From NCBI GenBank assembly GCA_965247635.1, contig CBDFHJ010000007.1:62001-126000 (forward strand): a DNA stretch of 64,000 nucleotides, given 5' to 3'. The translations under genes were made by a program, and so were the position numbers. The notes beneath the pieces are model-generated. The model searched no databases, was not told the origin of the DNA, and saw nothing but the letters and a program-made list of their open reading frames with translations. The DNA is from CBDFHJ01 sp965247635. GTDB lineage: Bacteria > Chloroflexota > Dehalococcoidia > Lucifugimonadales > Australimonadaceae. Position 1 is the first letter of the stretch. Every line of letters begins with the position of its first letter. Positions 44,224 through 53,635 of this stretch are shown here, piece after piece.

Positions 44224-44831
44224 AATGCCACCCCCATCAAGTCAAGAATCGAATACTTTCTCCAAATAAGACGCTCTTGCCGGAGGAATAGTTCCCGGTG
44301 AGTATAATTCTGCCCCTTCTTCGTCAAGCAATCCTGTATCACCGGCGACGCTGCCCACGGCGCGAACCCCGAACTTTTGTCAATGACCTGCCTCTAGCCG
44401 GACGTTATCGGCCAACGACGGCCGGGAACGAAGCCATTAGCGGGATGAGCTTCCTCGGAAGCCGCCGAATCAGCGGATCGGTCGTGTTTCAGTTACTCTG
44501 CACTCTCATCAGCTGGATTCTTGTTCCAATTAAGTATACGCCTCAACTGTCAATTCCGTTCCATGACGAGCGGCTCCTCAGCGAACTAGTGCCCATCTAC
44601 TCCCAGATGTTGTCAGGGCTCACCTAATATAGGCAACGATCCCCCGTAAAAACAAAAGGCCCTACACATATGGTGCAGGGCGGGAGTATAGTCTTCAAAC
44701 GGTGGCTGACCCGGCCCATACGGGATCGTTCACTATGTCGTCGCTGAATCCCGACGAGCCAGAACTTCTACCTGTAAGCAAACCTCCATTCCAATCGGAG
44801 AAGCACCTCCATTACTCAACTTCAGGCTCGT
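44224..44831. other. Gap without a convincing gene
   Basis: A frame on the + strand (44298-44627) is Arg-rich at first and has no homologue I recognise, so I do not call it. GGCCCTACACATATGGTGCAGGGC near 44662-44685 is a possible hairpin. Confidence 0.4.
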
Positions 44832-45880
44832 CTAATCACCGCACACGTAGACATATGTAGTAAAGCCGCCGAACTGAGACGCCTCCAAATCATCCGGATA
44901 TTCATTCTCTGCCCAAACACCATAGAGGAAATTGCCGCAGCCTTCATCGCTGACATCCTCGCTATACGACACAGTACCGTTGGTGTTATCATCGCCATCC
45001 TGATCAGCATCATTGGAATGCAGAAAGTCCCATTCCTCCGTGGACGTATTCCACTTCCAGAGTTCAAAGCGATAGGTGTCCTCGTACCATAGAGGAAATT
45101 GCCGCAGCCTTCATCGCTGACATCCTCGCTATACGACACAGTACCGTTGGTGTTATCATCGCCATCCTGATCAGCATCATTGGAATGCTCCAGAAAGCTA
45201 CCCACATGTCCCAATTAGAAGTAAGCAAAGCAGAGGCCGCCGAGGAACGAAGCGAGCAGACCAGGTCTTTCGTCCGCACAGTGAAGGCGGCTGCCCGACG
45301 TAAGTACACCCCCGAAGAGAAGATCCGAATTGTTCTGGAGGGCTTCCGCCGCGAGGTCACAGTCCACTTCCAGAGTTCAAAGCGATAGGTGTCCTCGTAC
45401 TCGGAATAGTCGAGGGCTGATCCCTTAATGGTAGTTCCTGTCTCCCCTCCCCAAGACAATGGGCTCTATATCGACGTCGTGGGGAAGCCCGTAAATCTTG
45501 TCCATGCTGTCTTCATCTTCGGAGCCAGGCTCGTTCATAATCCCCCAACAACCGTTCATGATGGTGTCACAGCCGGAATTATCTGTTACCTGGTCCAGGA
45601 TGCTGTGGACACGACCAGCATGGACCTCCAGTCACGACAACGGTCCAGCCCGAAAGCGTGGCCCATTTCATGGACGATTGCCCCTCGGAAGGCGACCTCA
45701 TTGGACGGAGTGAAAGAATCATGGTCAAGATGTGAAACGGCGCTCCCAAACTTTTGCTGGTTGCTAACAATTGGGCCATGGTCATGGTCGTGGCCCGCAT
45801 GGCCAACGAAGCCCCAATCATGGTCACAGTCTTCGGGTTGTCTCCCGGGTCCGGTACTGCGATGCCGTTCTGACATCTCT
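44832..45880 (-). pseudogene. Metzincin-type metalloprotease remnant interleaved with IS3 fragments
   Basis: On the minus strand the zinc motif reads FRGAIVHEMGHAFGLDR, an HExxHxxG metzincin/matrixin-type site, followed downstream by CDTIMNGCWGIMNEPGSEDED (Met-turn-like) and KIYGLP. The C-terminal part reads EDTYRFELWKWN, HSNDADQDGDDNTNGTVSYS and ends YVYVCGD at the stop 44832-44834. A frame change occurs near 45456, and pieces of the 1,545-bp IS3 element interrupt the reading frame. A 169-bp host segment (44919-45087) is also repeated, with its middle replaced by IS sequence. Originally a secreted protease, now not expressible. Confidence 0.65.
45188..45774 (+). mobile_element. Ordered fragments of the IS3 (copy D/E) element
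   Basis: Three stretches, same orientation and order as in the intact element: an orfA piece (about 45189-45362, from AGCTACCCAC to CGAGGTCACAG), an orfB piece with small internal deletions (about 45591-45650, GGATGCTGTGGACACGACCA) and the right end (about 45743-45774, TTTTGCTGGTTGCTAACA). Metalloprotease sequence lies between them. Confidence 0.75.
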
Positions 45881-46952
45881 GCCTGGTAGTGGGTGCTTGG
45901 GTGCTCGCTGGTGCAGGGGACGAAAAGGCCGGGAACGCCAGGAGCCCCTCTTCGGTCTCTGCGTAGACGACGCCGTCCGCCAAGGCCCGCGAGCCAATCA
46001 ACTCTTGCTTCGGCTTGTAGCGCCAGAACAGGTTCCCGGTCGCCGGATCCAGGGCGTGTATCATGCCTGCCGTGTCCAAAAGGAGGAACCCGTCTACTTC
46101 CTTGAGCCTCGATCTGGCTGTATCACCCTCCTCTGTTGCGTCAATCTCGTACCGCCACAGCAGACCTCGCGTTCGTGCGCTAAGAGCCGATATGCCGTTG
46201 GTTGACCGCAGGTACACCATCTCACCTATGTGGATTTCACCGAAGCCAGGGTGGTCGGAATCGTTGTTCTCAATGCACCAAAGAGATTGTCCAGTCGTCG
46301 CATCCAGAGCGCACAACCTGTCGATCTCAGTGAGTACCGGATGGAACGAACGGGGAGGGATCTGCTGTGAGGTGACGGTCACGACACCGTTGATTGCGCT
46401 CCTAAAGAACGCATAGCGACCGACAGGCGCATGTCTCCATAGCAACTTTCCCGTTAAGGCGTCTATTGCTTCGATGTCATCGCCATCCTCAAGGTACAGA
46501 ATGCCGTCGGATGCGGCGCTGAAGAACTGTCCCGAACCTAGTTCACGACGCCACAGCAGCTCCCCTGTTGAGACCTGGAGGGCTTCCACAGCATCTATCC
46601 GGCCCCCTGTCCCGTATGCCGACAAGTACACGACCCCGTCTTCTACAAGTTCTGCCGGGCCGCGAGACTCATAGCTCCACAATGTGTCTCCTGTACCGGC
46701 GTCCATAGTGTGTATCCAACCATTGAGACCAAAGAGCACGACCCCATCGTGGTCGTATAGCAACTCCTGCCAACGAGACTGAACCACCTCTTGACTCCAT
46801 CGCCATCGAACTTCACCACTAGCCGCGTCCAAAGCGAGTACGGCGACCTCATAGGACGGTGTGGGGGTGAGTGTTGACACCCGCCTGTCTGCGACGGCAA
46901 GGGGAGCTGCTACATCGCGAATCTGGAGAGTGCTAATGAAACACCGAGCCAT
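45579..46952 (-). pseudogene. PQQ-type beta-propeller part of a broken META/PQQ lipoprotein
   Basis: Several PQQ/YWTD-like blades with the repeated pattern ALDAASGEVRWRW, MDAGTGDTLWSYES, STGELLWRREL, ALTGKLLWRHAP, DATTGQSLWCIEN and DPATGNLFWRYKP. Only the stretch from 46947 down to about 45880 is propeller. Beyond that the frame reads through into metalloprotease and IS sequence. It is out of frame with the preceding part: VIADGSVFH-stop becomes VIADGSVFISTLQIRDV if one base is removed at about 46940. Extracytoplasmic binding or scaffold role presumed. Confidence 0.7.
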
Positions 46953-47934
46953 CGGCTATCACCAGTTCTGATATCCCGGCATCATCTGGCTTGTAGCGCC
47001 AACGAGTCTCTCCTATCTCAGCATCTAAGCCACGTAATTCTCCAGGAGGCCAGTAAGAATCTCTATCCATACCCAGAATCACGACATCGCTCTCTAGAAA
47101 TACACTGCGGAGGTTCGGGACATCGTACTCCCAGAGGAAGTCGCCCATTCGTTGGTCACGGTCCACGGGTGCCGGCTGCGCCCCTTGTGATGGGGGTGTA
47201 TACTCGGCCTGGAACAGTAGGAACACATCGTCGTCCGTCTGCATGAACAGGCCATCGCTATAGGTGTCGTATCGCGTCAGGCGCGGCAACAGATCAAGGT
47301 ATCGCTCCTCCTGTGCCATCAGACCGGCCAGGAAAGCGCATAGAGTTTCTGTATGGATCAATGAGTCGACCGTGATAGACCCGTCTTCGAGCCTCACCGG
47401 ACCCGCGTAGGAGTTGCACCCCGAGGATCCCCCCATGCCGTCCTCGTTGAAGGATATGGTCACCTTGGTACCTGGAAGTACCTCAGCCACGTCTCGTAGG
47501 TCCCAGACATCCGAACCCTCCGGGTGCTGATACACAAAGTAAAGCGGTATGAAGGCCCTCAAGGACCATTCCGTGTCGACGATCTCCTCGGCGGCTGGCG
47601 GCAGAGGCTCGAAGACCAGTAGCTTGCCCACAGAGGTCCGAATGCTGAGCCGTCTTGTCTCTTCCGACTCGACAACCGAGTATTCTTCGGTCGACGACAG
47701 AGTGTGTATGAACGCGGCCTCCGGCCCGCGTGAATCCTCTGAGCATAACTGCCGGGACCCAATCCTGGACGAGGAGGCAAAGTCCAGTTTCCCTTGCAAT
47801 CTCCTGTACGCCGCAACGTAATCGCGGCAAGCGGTCGCACCGGCCACCAGGCGATCGTTGAGGAAGGCCAGGGTGACCGCCCCCATGTCTCCTCCGTCGC
47901 CCTCAGGCAGAAGACGCCACTCAGTACCCACCAA
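46933..47934 (-). pseudogene. META-domain part of the broken META/PQQ lipoprotein
   Basis: Two META (HslJ-like) domains: GTEWRLLPEGDGGDMGAVTL ... ACRDYVAAY, and DTEWSLRAF ... GGSSGCNSYAGPV ... TLCAFLAGLMAQEERYLDLL. Then the first propeller blades (GDFLWEYDVPNLRSVF, LDAEIGETRWRYKPD). The frame continues upstream past 47934 to an in-frame TAG at 48007-48009 that interrupts yet another META domain (FRVVDDRL, stop, VFDSAGATRLVF). META domains occur in secreted or envelope stress lipoproteins. Confidence 0.7.
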
Positions 47935-48006
47935 CTCGACTGGATGTCCTGGTAGCGGCTGCTGCCTTAAGAAGACCAGCCTGGTTGCGCCGGCGCTGTC
48001 GAAGAC

Positions 48007-48279
48007 CTACAGCCGGTCATCCACAACGCGGAACTTCTCGGCCTCCCTCAAGGCTGACATATATGCGTCCGCCTGATCCGACAAGAGGTCCTCAGGCTCT
48101 ACACACCCTTGGAGCGTGCCCACGATTTCCTTTGGAGTTGAGAAGGAACCGTCGGCCTGGGCGATTATGGTTCCGTCACCAGGCTGGCTCGCGAACGAGT
48201 TGCAGCCGTCCAAACCCCAGAGCCTGTCCCCGTGGAGCTCCAGTGAGATGAAGGTCTCCTCTATCAAAGGGGCGGCCGT
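48007..48279 (-). pseudogene. META-domain fragment between a frameshift and an amber stop
   Basis: LIEETFISLELHGDRLWGLD, GCNSFASQPGDGT, IVGTLQGC and MSALREAEKFRVVDDRL form most of a META domain. It should continue the preceding lipoprotein after DATWVLDLLDGRP, but one extra base in CCCCTTT (about 48272-48278) shifts the frame, and the amber codon at 48007-48009 ends it. Repairing both gives a continuous META array. Confidence 0.7.
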
Positions 48280-49822
48280 CCAGTAAATCGAGGACCCATG
48301 TGGCGTCAGCGGGTAGCACAGTGATGGCACTCCCGCCAGCCGACGCAGCGACATTGACCGATTCGATTGTGATCCCCCAAACGACTTCCGTGCCCTCCAA
48401 GACCTGCATAGTGAAGTTGGCCAGGCCGGACGGGGCCGTCTCCGGGATCTCCCCGTCCCAACGAAAGGCGCCATGGTTTAGTGGCACCTCGCCGAGAAGC
48501 AGAACACTCTCGTCCGAGAACTTGATGCTCAGCTCGACTCTATCCCCTTCGTGATAGCCTGCCCCCGAGATGGCGAAGGGCTCACCCATAGTTATTGGGT
48601 CGGGAACCTCGTAGTCTTCGACCCTGGGCATGTATTCTTCGACGCGGTCGAACCACTCGGTCAGCGCGGTCGACACGACCGCCTCGTTACGGTGGAGCAA
48701 CTGCCAATGGTCCGGCACGGGCAGACAGTTCGTCATCGTCCCTTCCGACGTGAGTTCGCACCTCCTCACCTGCCGGACCGACCAGGTTGTGCCGTTACGG
48801 AACCTGACATTCACGGCGAGTCCGCGATCCGAAAATGCGATGCCCTCCTCCTCCCTGACCCGATCAACCGTCCCCATAGCTATCGCTTTGAGCAATTGTT
48901 CAATGACGGAGACGTGAGTATCTAGGTCCCCCCATAGGGGGTTGTAGTCCCCCGGCCTCAGGGATCGAGGTTGGCGCTCGCGGGATGCGTAGACTACATC
49001 GACGTCCCCAATCACTGTGACCGAATGGCGTATGATCGACGTCCCCCGTGCACGTTCCGTGCCCTCGAAGCCCCGCATGGTGACGCTGACCAGGCCGGGG
49101 TGGGCCGTCTCCGGGATCTCCCCCTCCCAATGAAAGGCGCCATGGTCCAGCGGCACATCGCCGAGTGACATTACACTCTCGTCTATGAACTCAATGCTCA
49201 GCTCGACTCTATCCCCCTCGTGATAACCTGCCCCGGAGATGGCGAACGGCTCACCCAGTGTTATCGGGTCGGGGACCTCGTAGTATTCGACAGTGGGCAT
49301 GTATTCTTGGACACGCTCGAACCACTCCGTAAGCGCCGTCGACACGACCACCTCGTTGCGGGGGAGCACCTCCCAATGGTCCGCCAAGATCAGGCAGTTC
49401 GTCTTCTTCCCTTCCGATGTGAGGTCGCACCTTATCGCGTGCCGGACCGACCAGGTCGTGCCGTCGCGGAACCTGAGATTCATGACTAGGTTAGAATGCG
49501 GAGCCCTAGTGAGTTCCTCCGCCATCTTCACCACCCCAACCATCTCCACAGGCGTGCCACCCTCTATAGCACGGAGCAACCGGTCGATTATCGGTGCGTC
49601 AGCGTCCAGGTCTCCCCACAGCGGATCGTATTCCCCCGGGCCCCAGGGCTGGGGGTATGCCGGGGATGCGTAGACGACCTCAACATCCGTAGCGTCGAGA
49701 GGCACTGGCGACGGGGCTGTAGTAACGGAAGGCTTAGGAGTGGCGACTTGTGCTGATGAGGGAACGGTGGGTTCCACCGTAGCATTAGGCTCGGCGTCGT
49801 TGCATGCTGCTACGGCCACCAT
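48176..49822 (-). CDS. Lipoprotein with two copies of a GEPFAISGAGYHEGD module (5' part of a broken larger gene)
   Basis: 548 residues in the present frame. Lipobox-like MVAVAAC is followed by a Pro/Ser/Thr linker. Then two repeats of about 220 residues: EYDPLWGDLD ... RFRDGTTWSVRHAIRCDLTS ... ALTEWFERVQEYMP ... GEPFAISGAGYHEGDRVELS ... PLDHGAFHWEGEIPETA. The second starts at YNPLWGDLDTHV. The last 50 residues are out of frame with the META domain that should follow. The start may lie up to ten codons upstream (VGGLVVLL precedes in frame without a start codon), so the signal peptide is incompletely defined. Function unknown. Confidence 0.75.
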   Translation of the reverse strand: MVAVAACNDAEPNATVEPTVPSSAQVATPKPSVTTAPSPVPLDATDVEVVYASPAYPQPWGPGEYDPLWGDLDADAPIIDRLLRAIEGGTPVEMVGVVKMAEELTRAPHSNLVMNLRFRDGTTWSVRHAIRCDLTSEGKKTNCLILADHWEVLPRNEVVVSTALTEWFERVQEYMPTVEYYEVPDPITLGEPFAISGAGYHEGDRVELSIEFIDESVMSLGDVPLDHGAFHWEGEIPETAHPGLVSVTMRGFEGTERARGTSIIRHSVTVIGDVDVVYASRERQPRSLRPGDYNPLWGDLDTHVSVIEQLLKAIAMGTVDRVREEEGIAFSDRGLAVNVRFRNGTTWSVRQVRRCELTSEGTMTNCLPVPDHWQLLHRNEAVVSTALTEWFDRVEEYMPRVEDYEVPDPITMGEPFAISGAGYHEGDRVELSIKFSDESVLLLGEVPLNHGAFRWDGEIPETAPSGLANFTMQVLEGTEVVWGITIESVNVAASAGGSAITVLPADATWVLDLLDGRPFDRGDLHLTGAPRGQALGFGRLQLVREPAW

Positions 49823-50311
49823 TAGGAGAACTACTAGTCCTCCTACGATGGTACGGGTGTGACTCCAAGCCGCCGTCTGAATCCAACCCCCCCCTGTTGT
49901 GAATCCTCATCGTATTAGCCGTGCTTCTCTATCTGTAATCCATTGCCGCAGGAAAGCCCCCGTGCCGAAGCGCTACTGCCGTCCTGCTTCCGAGTGAGCC
50001 CATAAGGAGTAAGACGTATCGGCTCAAGAAAAGGTTCCCCGACAGCAACGAAGCCCACCGCGATGTTCCTCCACCCTCGCTGCGGCGATCTCCTGCTGTG
50101 TTCAGATGAGCTCTACTTAATAATACGTCTCAAACCGAGAAAGCGTTCCCTCACGGAAGTGATCGGGTGGTGTCGGCCCAGGAACTGATTGGACTTAGCT
50201 GGCAACCTCCCAATCGCACCAGAGCATACACATCGGTCCTTCCGGATTGACGGGATTCGTCCGGCATGCGACATGGCCAATGCTACTGCTATCGCTAGGG
50301 CAATCCTTACT
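49823..50311. other. Gap without a convincing gene
   Basis: About 490 bp between two leftward genes. I see no frame with recognisable protein features and no tRNA or clear terminator. Confidence 0.4.
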
Positions 50312-51259
50312 TCAGCTAGGGAGCACGCAGCGGATAGCGGTTGAGGGCGCTTCGGAACCCCTGCCTGGGGTTCCGGTGTCATCGAGCCCGACAGCGACCT
50401 GGAAGTGCCAAGGTGTACAAAGAGCGAACAGTAATCGGAGAGTATCCTCCGCGGCGAGGGGTTTGGTGACCTGAGGAGGACGAATCGGAGTCGGCTGAGT
50501 GGAGGCGTGCGTGGGAGTAGGTGTCGGACGTGGCGTAACTCCGGTAGTTTCGGGTGTACCTACACTTTGACGAAGGGAATGGGGGTCAACGAACTCCACG
50601 GCGCAAGCCTTGCCATGAAAGCCGAACGCCACACTGCCGCTACTGACACACAGATCTGAGTCGATGACGAGCGGTTCCAGCATGTCCCTCGGGGCTTCAA
50701 GGCCAGGGAGCTTTGGCAACCGCCATGCTCCCCTTACACGACCGCCGCCGGCTTGAACGCTGTTCACCGTGACTTTGAAGCTCCCCGGAGCAGCATCTGA
50801 CACAGGAAACGTCAGCCATCCCAGGGTAAGCGGAGGCCAATCGAGCACGACGCCATGCCCGTCAGCTAACCACAAGCGCCCGTCCGAGCTCGTTATCTCT
50901 GCACTGTCGGCCATGATGGCCCCATCGAGCTCTTCAGCCGTGTCCCTTGCTATATAGAACAGGGTGACCCGTTCGTTGGGATACAGAACAGCTCGGCCCA
51001 ATGTGATGCCAACGCCGCCGACTATGACTTCATGCTCCAGAGATGAGGAGTTAGAATTGGTTGCCGTCGTTTCAAACGTTGTGGTAATTCCAGGCAGCGC
51101 AATCAGGGTAATCGCAACTAGCGCCATCCCCACGACAATCGCTGCCACGCCGAGTACGTGACGCACACCGCCGTACTTCTTCCTGACCACCCAGATCCCT
51201 GCAATCAGGAATAACGCGGAAGGCGGGACCATTGAGAGAAGCCACAGTAATGCTGTCAT
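50312..51259 (-). CDS. Membrane-anchored protein with extracytoplasmic domain
   Basis: 315 residues. Two N-terminal membrane segments (ALLWLLSMVPPSALFLIAGI and VLGVAAIVVGMALVAITLIA) are joined by a basic KKYGG turn. An outer domain follows with beta-rich sequence (ITLGRAVLYPNERVTLFYIA, LDWPPLTLGWLTFPV, GSFKVTVNSVQAGGGRV). Next comes a Pro/Thr linker (TPETTGVTPRPTPTPTHAS), then a short tail. No family recognised. It begins shortly after a possible small membrane gene on the same strand. Confidence 0.7.
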   Translation of the reverse strand: MTALLWLLSMVPPSALFLIAGIWVVRKKYGGVRHVLGVAAIVVGMALVAITLIALPGITTTFETTATNSNSSSLEHEVIVGGVGITLGRAVLYPNERVTLFYIARDTAEELDGAIMADSAEITSSDGRLWLADGHGVVLDWPPLTLGWLTFPVSDAAPGSFKVTVNSVQAGGGRVRGAWRLPKLPGLEAPRDMLEPLVIDSDLCVSSGSVAFGFHGKACAVEFVDPHSLRQSVGTPETTGVTPRPTPTPTHASTQPTPIRPPQVTKPLAAEDTLRLLFALCTPWHFQVAVGLDDTGTPGRGSEAPSTAIRCVLPS

Positions 51260-51321
51260 CGTTTACGAATCACCCAACGCGGCTCTTTCGCCGCCTTGCC
51301 TCCATCTGGACATCATTCTCT

Positions 51322-51579
51322 TCAGCCCCGACGACCGGCGGCCCGAGCCCCGCGCGAGCGACCCAAGTCGGTCACCCATATAACGTGCAGGCCGTTTGTC
51401 TCGATGAAGGTAGCACTGACCCGTGTGGTCCCCTCGGTCGTTACCGCCACTCCCTGGTACGCCGGACCGAGCACCAACCAGACACTGGCTGCCCAGGCCA
51501 ATAGATGGGCCGTCCACGCCGATATGACGGTAATCAGCAGTACCCTCCTACGGCCTCGTAGTCTGGTCGCTAGCCGCAA
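51322..51579 (-). CDS. Possible small membrane protein
   Basis: 85 codons from a TTG at 51579: Arg-rich start (LRLATRLRGRRR), one membrane segment (VLLITVISAWTAHLLAWAAS) and an outer strand TTRVSATFIETNGLHVIWV. The C-terminus is Arg/Gly-rich and may follow a frameshift. It overlaps the stop of the upstream gene, so coupling is possible. Low certainty. Confidence 0.35.
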   Translation of the reverse strand: MRLATRLRGRRRVLLITVISAWTAHLLAWAASVWLVLGPAYQGVAVTTEGTTRVSATFIETNGLHVIWVTDLGRSRGARAAGRRG

Positions 51580-52439
51580 CCTCCGGACACGTCCGTGGCA
51601 TTGATGGTGTCTCCACCTAGGTCGAGTCGAGCGTCTAGAGTTGTAGGCAGCGCCTCCAGGTCCGGGTTGTTCAGGACCGCCTCGATGCACTCCCGGCTCG
51701 CACCAATATAGGTGTCGTACAGGTCAATGTCGGTTGCCACACACCAAGCCCTGTCCTCCGGCCACCAGACATTCGGTGATTTCCCCCAGAAATGCCCATC
51801 CCTTGTAATGAATGCCATGATGGCGTCGATAGGCCCGCGGAATAGCAGGTAGTCCCGCCCCGGAGCTCTCACCCGAGAACTAGCCTTGTAGAAGCGAGTG
51901 TCGATGTTTCCGTAGCCTTCCCAAAGGCAAAAGTAGCAACTGTCAGGGGTCGAGGTAAAGCCCCTGAGCACCTCGACCAGGGTACGGCACTCCCTTTCGG
52001 GGATGGAGCCATGCTGTGGTAGGGAACCCCACGGAGGGTCTTTGTACATGTCATGGGGGTCTTCGCTCAGACCTGCGATACGCTCGAACTGCATCAGCGG
52101 ATGGACGGGACGAACCGTCCACGAGGCCACTGTAGACCACCGGACCGGCCTCTCCTCATCTTTATTCAGGTAGGCAGGGTGAAACACCCGGGCATACGCC
52201 GCAAACCCGTCGGGCAGCAAGGAACGCAGCGTCCCGAAGGCTGAGAGGCTCTCCTCCACCCAACGGGCCTCGGACACGTCCTTGGAGAACTCCAGACCAT
52301 CGGGTGCCAGCTTCGTCTGGCGGATGGGAATGCCGCCTCTTGTGGAGAGGATAGTCATGCTGGCCATACGGCCCCGATACCTTCGCAACGTCCAGCGCGA
52401 GATTAATCTGCGAATCCATGATTGTCGGATGTGCTTCAT
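51570..52439 (-). CDS. Conserved hypothetical protein (cytoplasmic)
   Basis: 289 residues without signal peptide. Blocks such as LLPDGFAAYARVFHPAYL, VRWSTVASWT, WWPEDRAWCVATDIDLYDTYIG and CIEAVLNNPDLEALPTTL resemble, from memory, a hypothetical protein common in actinobacteria and Chloroflexota, often a possible immunity or SUKH-like factor. I cannot assign a function. The first 27 residues are basic and may not be translated; an internal Met at MASMTILS is an alternative start. Confidence 0.7.
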   Translation of the reverse strand: MKHIRQSWIRRLISRWTLRRYRGRMASMTILSTRGGIPIRQTKLAPDGLEFSKDVSEARWVEESLSAFGTLRSLLPDGFAAYARVFHPAYLNKDEERPVRWSTVASWTVRPVHPLMQFERIAGLSEDPHDMYKDPPWGSLPQHGSIPERECRTLVEVLRGFTSTPDSCYFCLWEGYGNIDTRFYKASSRVRAPGRDYLLFRGPIDAIMAFITRDGHFWGKSPNVWWPEDRAWCVATDIDLYDTYIGASRECIEAVLNNPDLEALPTTLDARLDLGGDTINATDVSGGCG

Positions 52440-52516
52440 CCTCTATTGCCAATCGAGTCTTGGTGCTGACGGCGACTGTCTCTAGTTAGGGCCTACAGAG
52501 CCAAGCTGAACCTCAA

Positions 52517-52617
52517 TGTGAAGGTTCTTGATTTTGTCCAGTTTGGTGGGCCTACGTGTACTGAATTGCGAAATTTTAGGTTGGCCGTTACCTTGTGACC
52601 CACCCACGAGAGCTTTG
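52517..52617. repeat. Duplicated block, copy 2
   Basis: Second copy of the block at 43287-43387, with scattered substitutions. It again lies just downstream of the paralogous lipoprotein gene, so gene and flank were duplicated together. Confidence 0.75.
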
Positions 52618-52706
52618 TGGCGGCCCAAGTCTTCTGGCGGCGCGGCTTCCATTCGACATCAGATGTCCAGAGCATGAACTCGACCTCACCGTCACAATGC
52701 GATACA

Positions 52707-53271
52707 TCATTGTTTGGACCATCGTTCTACGGTCGTTAGAAGCTTAAGTGCTGCTTCCGTAACTCTTGGGTCTTGTTCTAGCCGCAGGGAAGCCGCTCTG
52801 CCTTCAGGAGAGTCGGGCGTTCTTTCCGAATATAGAGCAATGCCAGCCTGACCATTATCGTCTATTGCAAGTTCATAGTTCTTGACTGCCCCGGTTGGCA
52901 GGTCTAGGCCTACAGCGACCAATTCCCCCTCACGGTCGTGAGGATCGCGAACAAGCAAGTACACAATGGTATCCTGGTCTACCCACGTCTTCATCCCTTG
53001 AGGAAACTCTTCCATAACCTCTCTTAGACGCTGTTCGTCCCGAGCCTGACGGTCCAGGACGGGTTGAGATTGTCCAACTATTGGAGCACGGGCTGGAGTT
53101 GGAGTTGTCGTCTCTCCGTGTGTCGGTGTCCCAGTGTCCGACCCCGCTTCAATCATAGCTGTTGGTGTGCTTGATGGCGTCTCTACCTGAGTCCCTGTCC
53201 CACCGCCCCACACCACGTCGCTGGTAGGCGTTGGTGTGGACCTAGCGCAGGACGCCACCAATAGGGCAGCC
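52707..53271 (-). pseudogene. Lipoprotein paralogue of 43540, signal peptide split off by an IS3 element
   Basis: The coding part matches the 43540 protein over the T/P linker (TQVETPSSTPTAMIEAGSD) and the C-terminal domain (RDEQRLREVMEEFPQGMKTW). The first codons lie beyond the IS at 54587-54624 (minus). Rejoined through one GCC, the start reads MIVVFGLAALLVASCARSTP, a perfect lipoprotein signal with lipobox LVASC, with GTG 54624 or ATG 54606 as start. At present only the signal-less frame from 53261 remains. Confidence 0.85.
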
Positions 53272-53350
53272 TGAGGTGGACCCCAAAATTCGGACAGGTG
53301 GCTAAGAGAGAGTCCCGCTCCTAAAATAGGACGGAAAGAAGGAGCAGGAC

Positions 53351-53635
53351 ATGAATCAAACGTGTAAGAAGCACAGCCCAGTCTTCAAGGCCAAAGTGGC
53401 TTTGGCCGCGCTCCAGGGGGAGCACACGATTGCAGAGCTGGCCAGCCGGTTTGAAGTCCACCCGAGCCAGATCCATGCCTGGAAGAAGGCCTTGACTCAG
53501 GGGGCGCCGCACCTCTTTGGAAATGGTGCTGGACGCCAGGAGAAGGACCAAGAGGTCCTCACTGCCCAGCTCTACCAACAGATTGGGCAGCTCAAGGTGG
53601 AACGGGATTTTTTGTCACGGAGCTTCGGGTTGTGA
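53351..53635 (+). CDS. IS3-family transposase OrfA
   Basis: 94 residues. FKAKVALAALQGEHTIAELA plus FEVHPSQIHAWKK form the helix-turn-helix, followed by a leucine-rich stretch. AAGGAG precedes the ATG. A T6 run (53608-53613) is a likely -1 slippage site for OrfAB. Confidence 0.92.
   Translation: MNQTCKKHSPVFKAKVALAALQGEHTIAELASRFEVHPSQIHAWKKALTQGAPHLFGNGAGRQEKDQEVLTAQLYQQIGQLKVERDFLSRSFGL

Noticed and set aside
44298..44627. 109-codon frame on the + strand in a gap
   Set aside because: No ribosome site, no homologue I recognise, odd composition change along its length.
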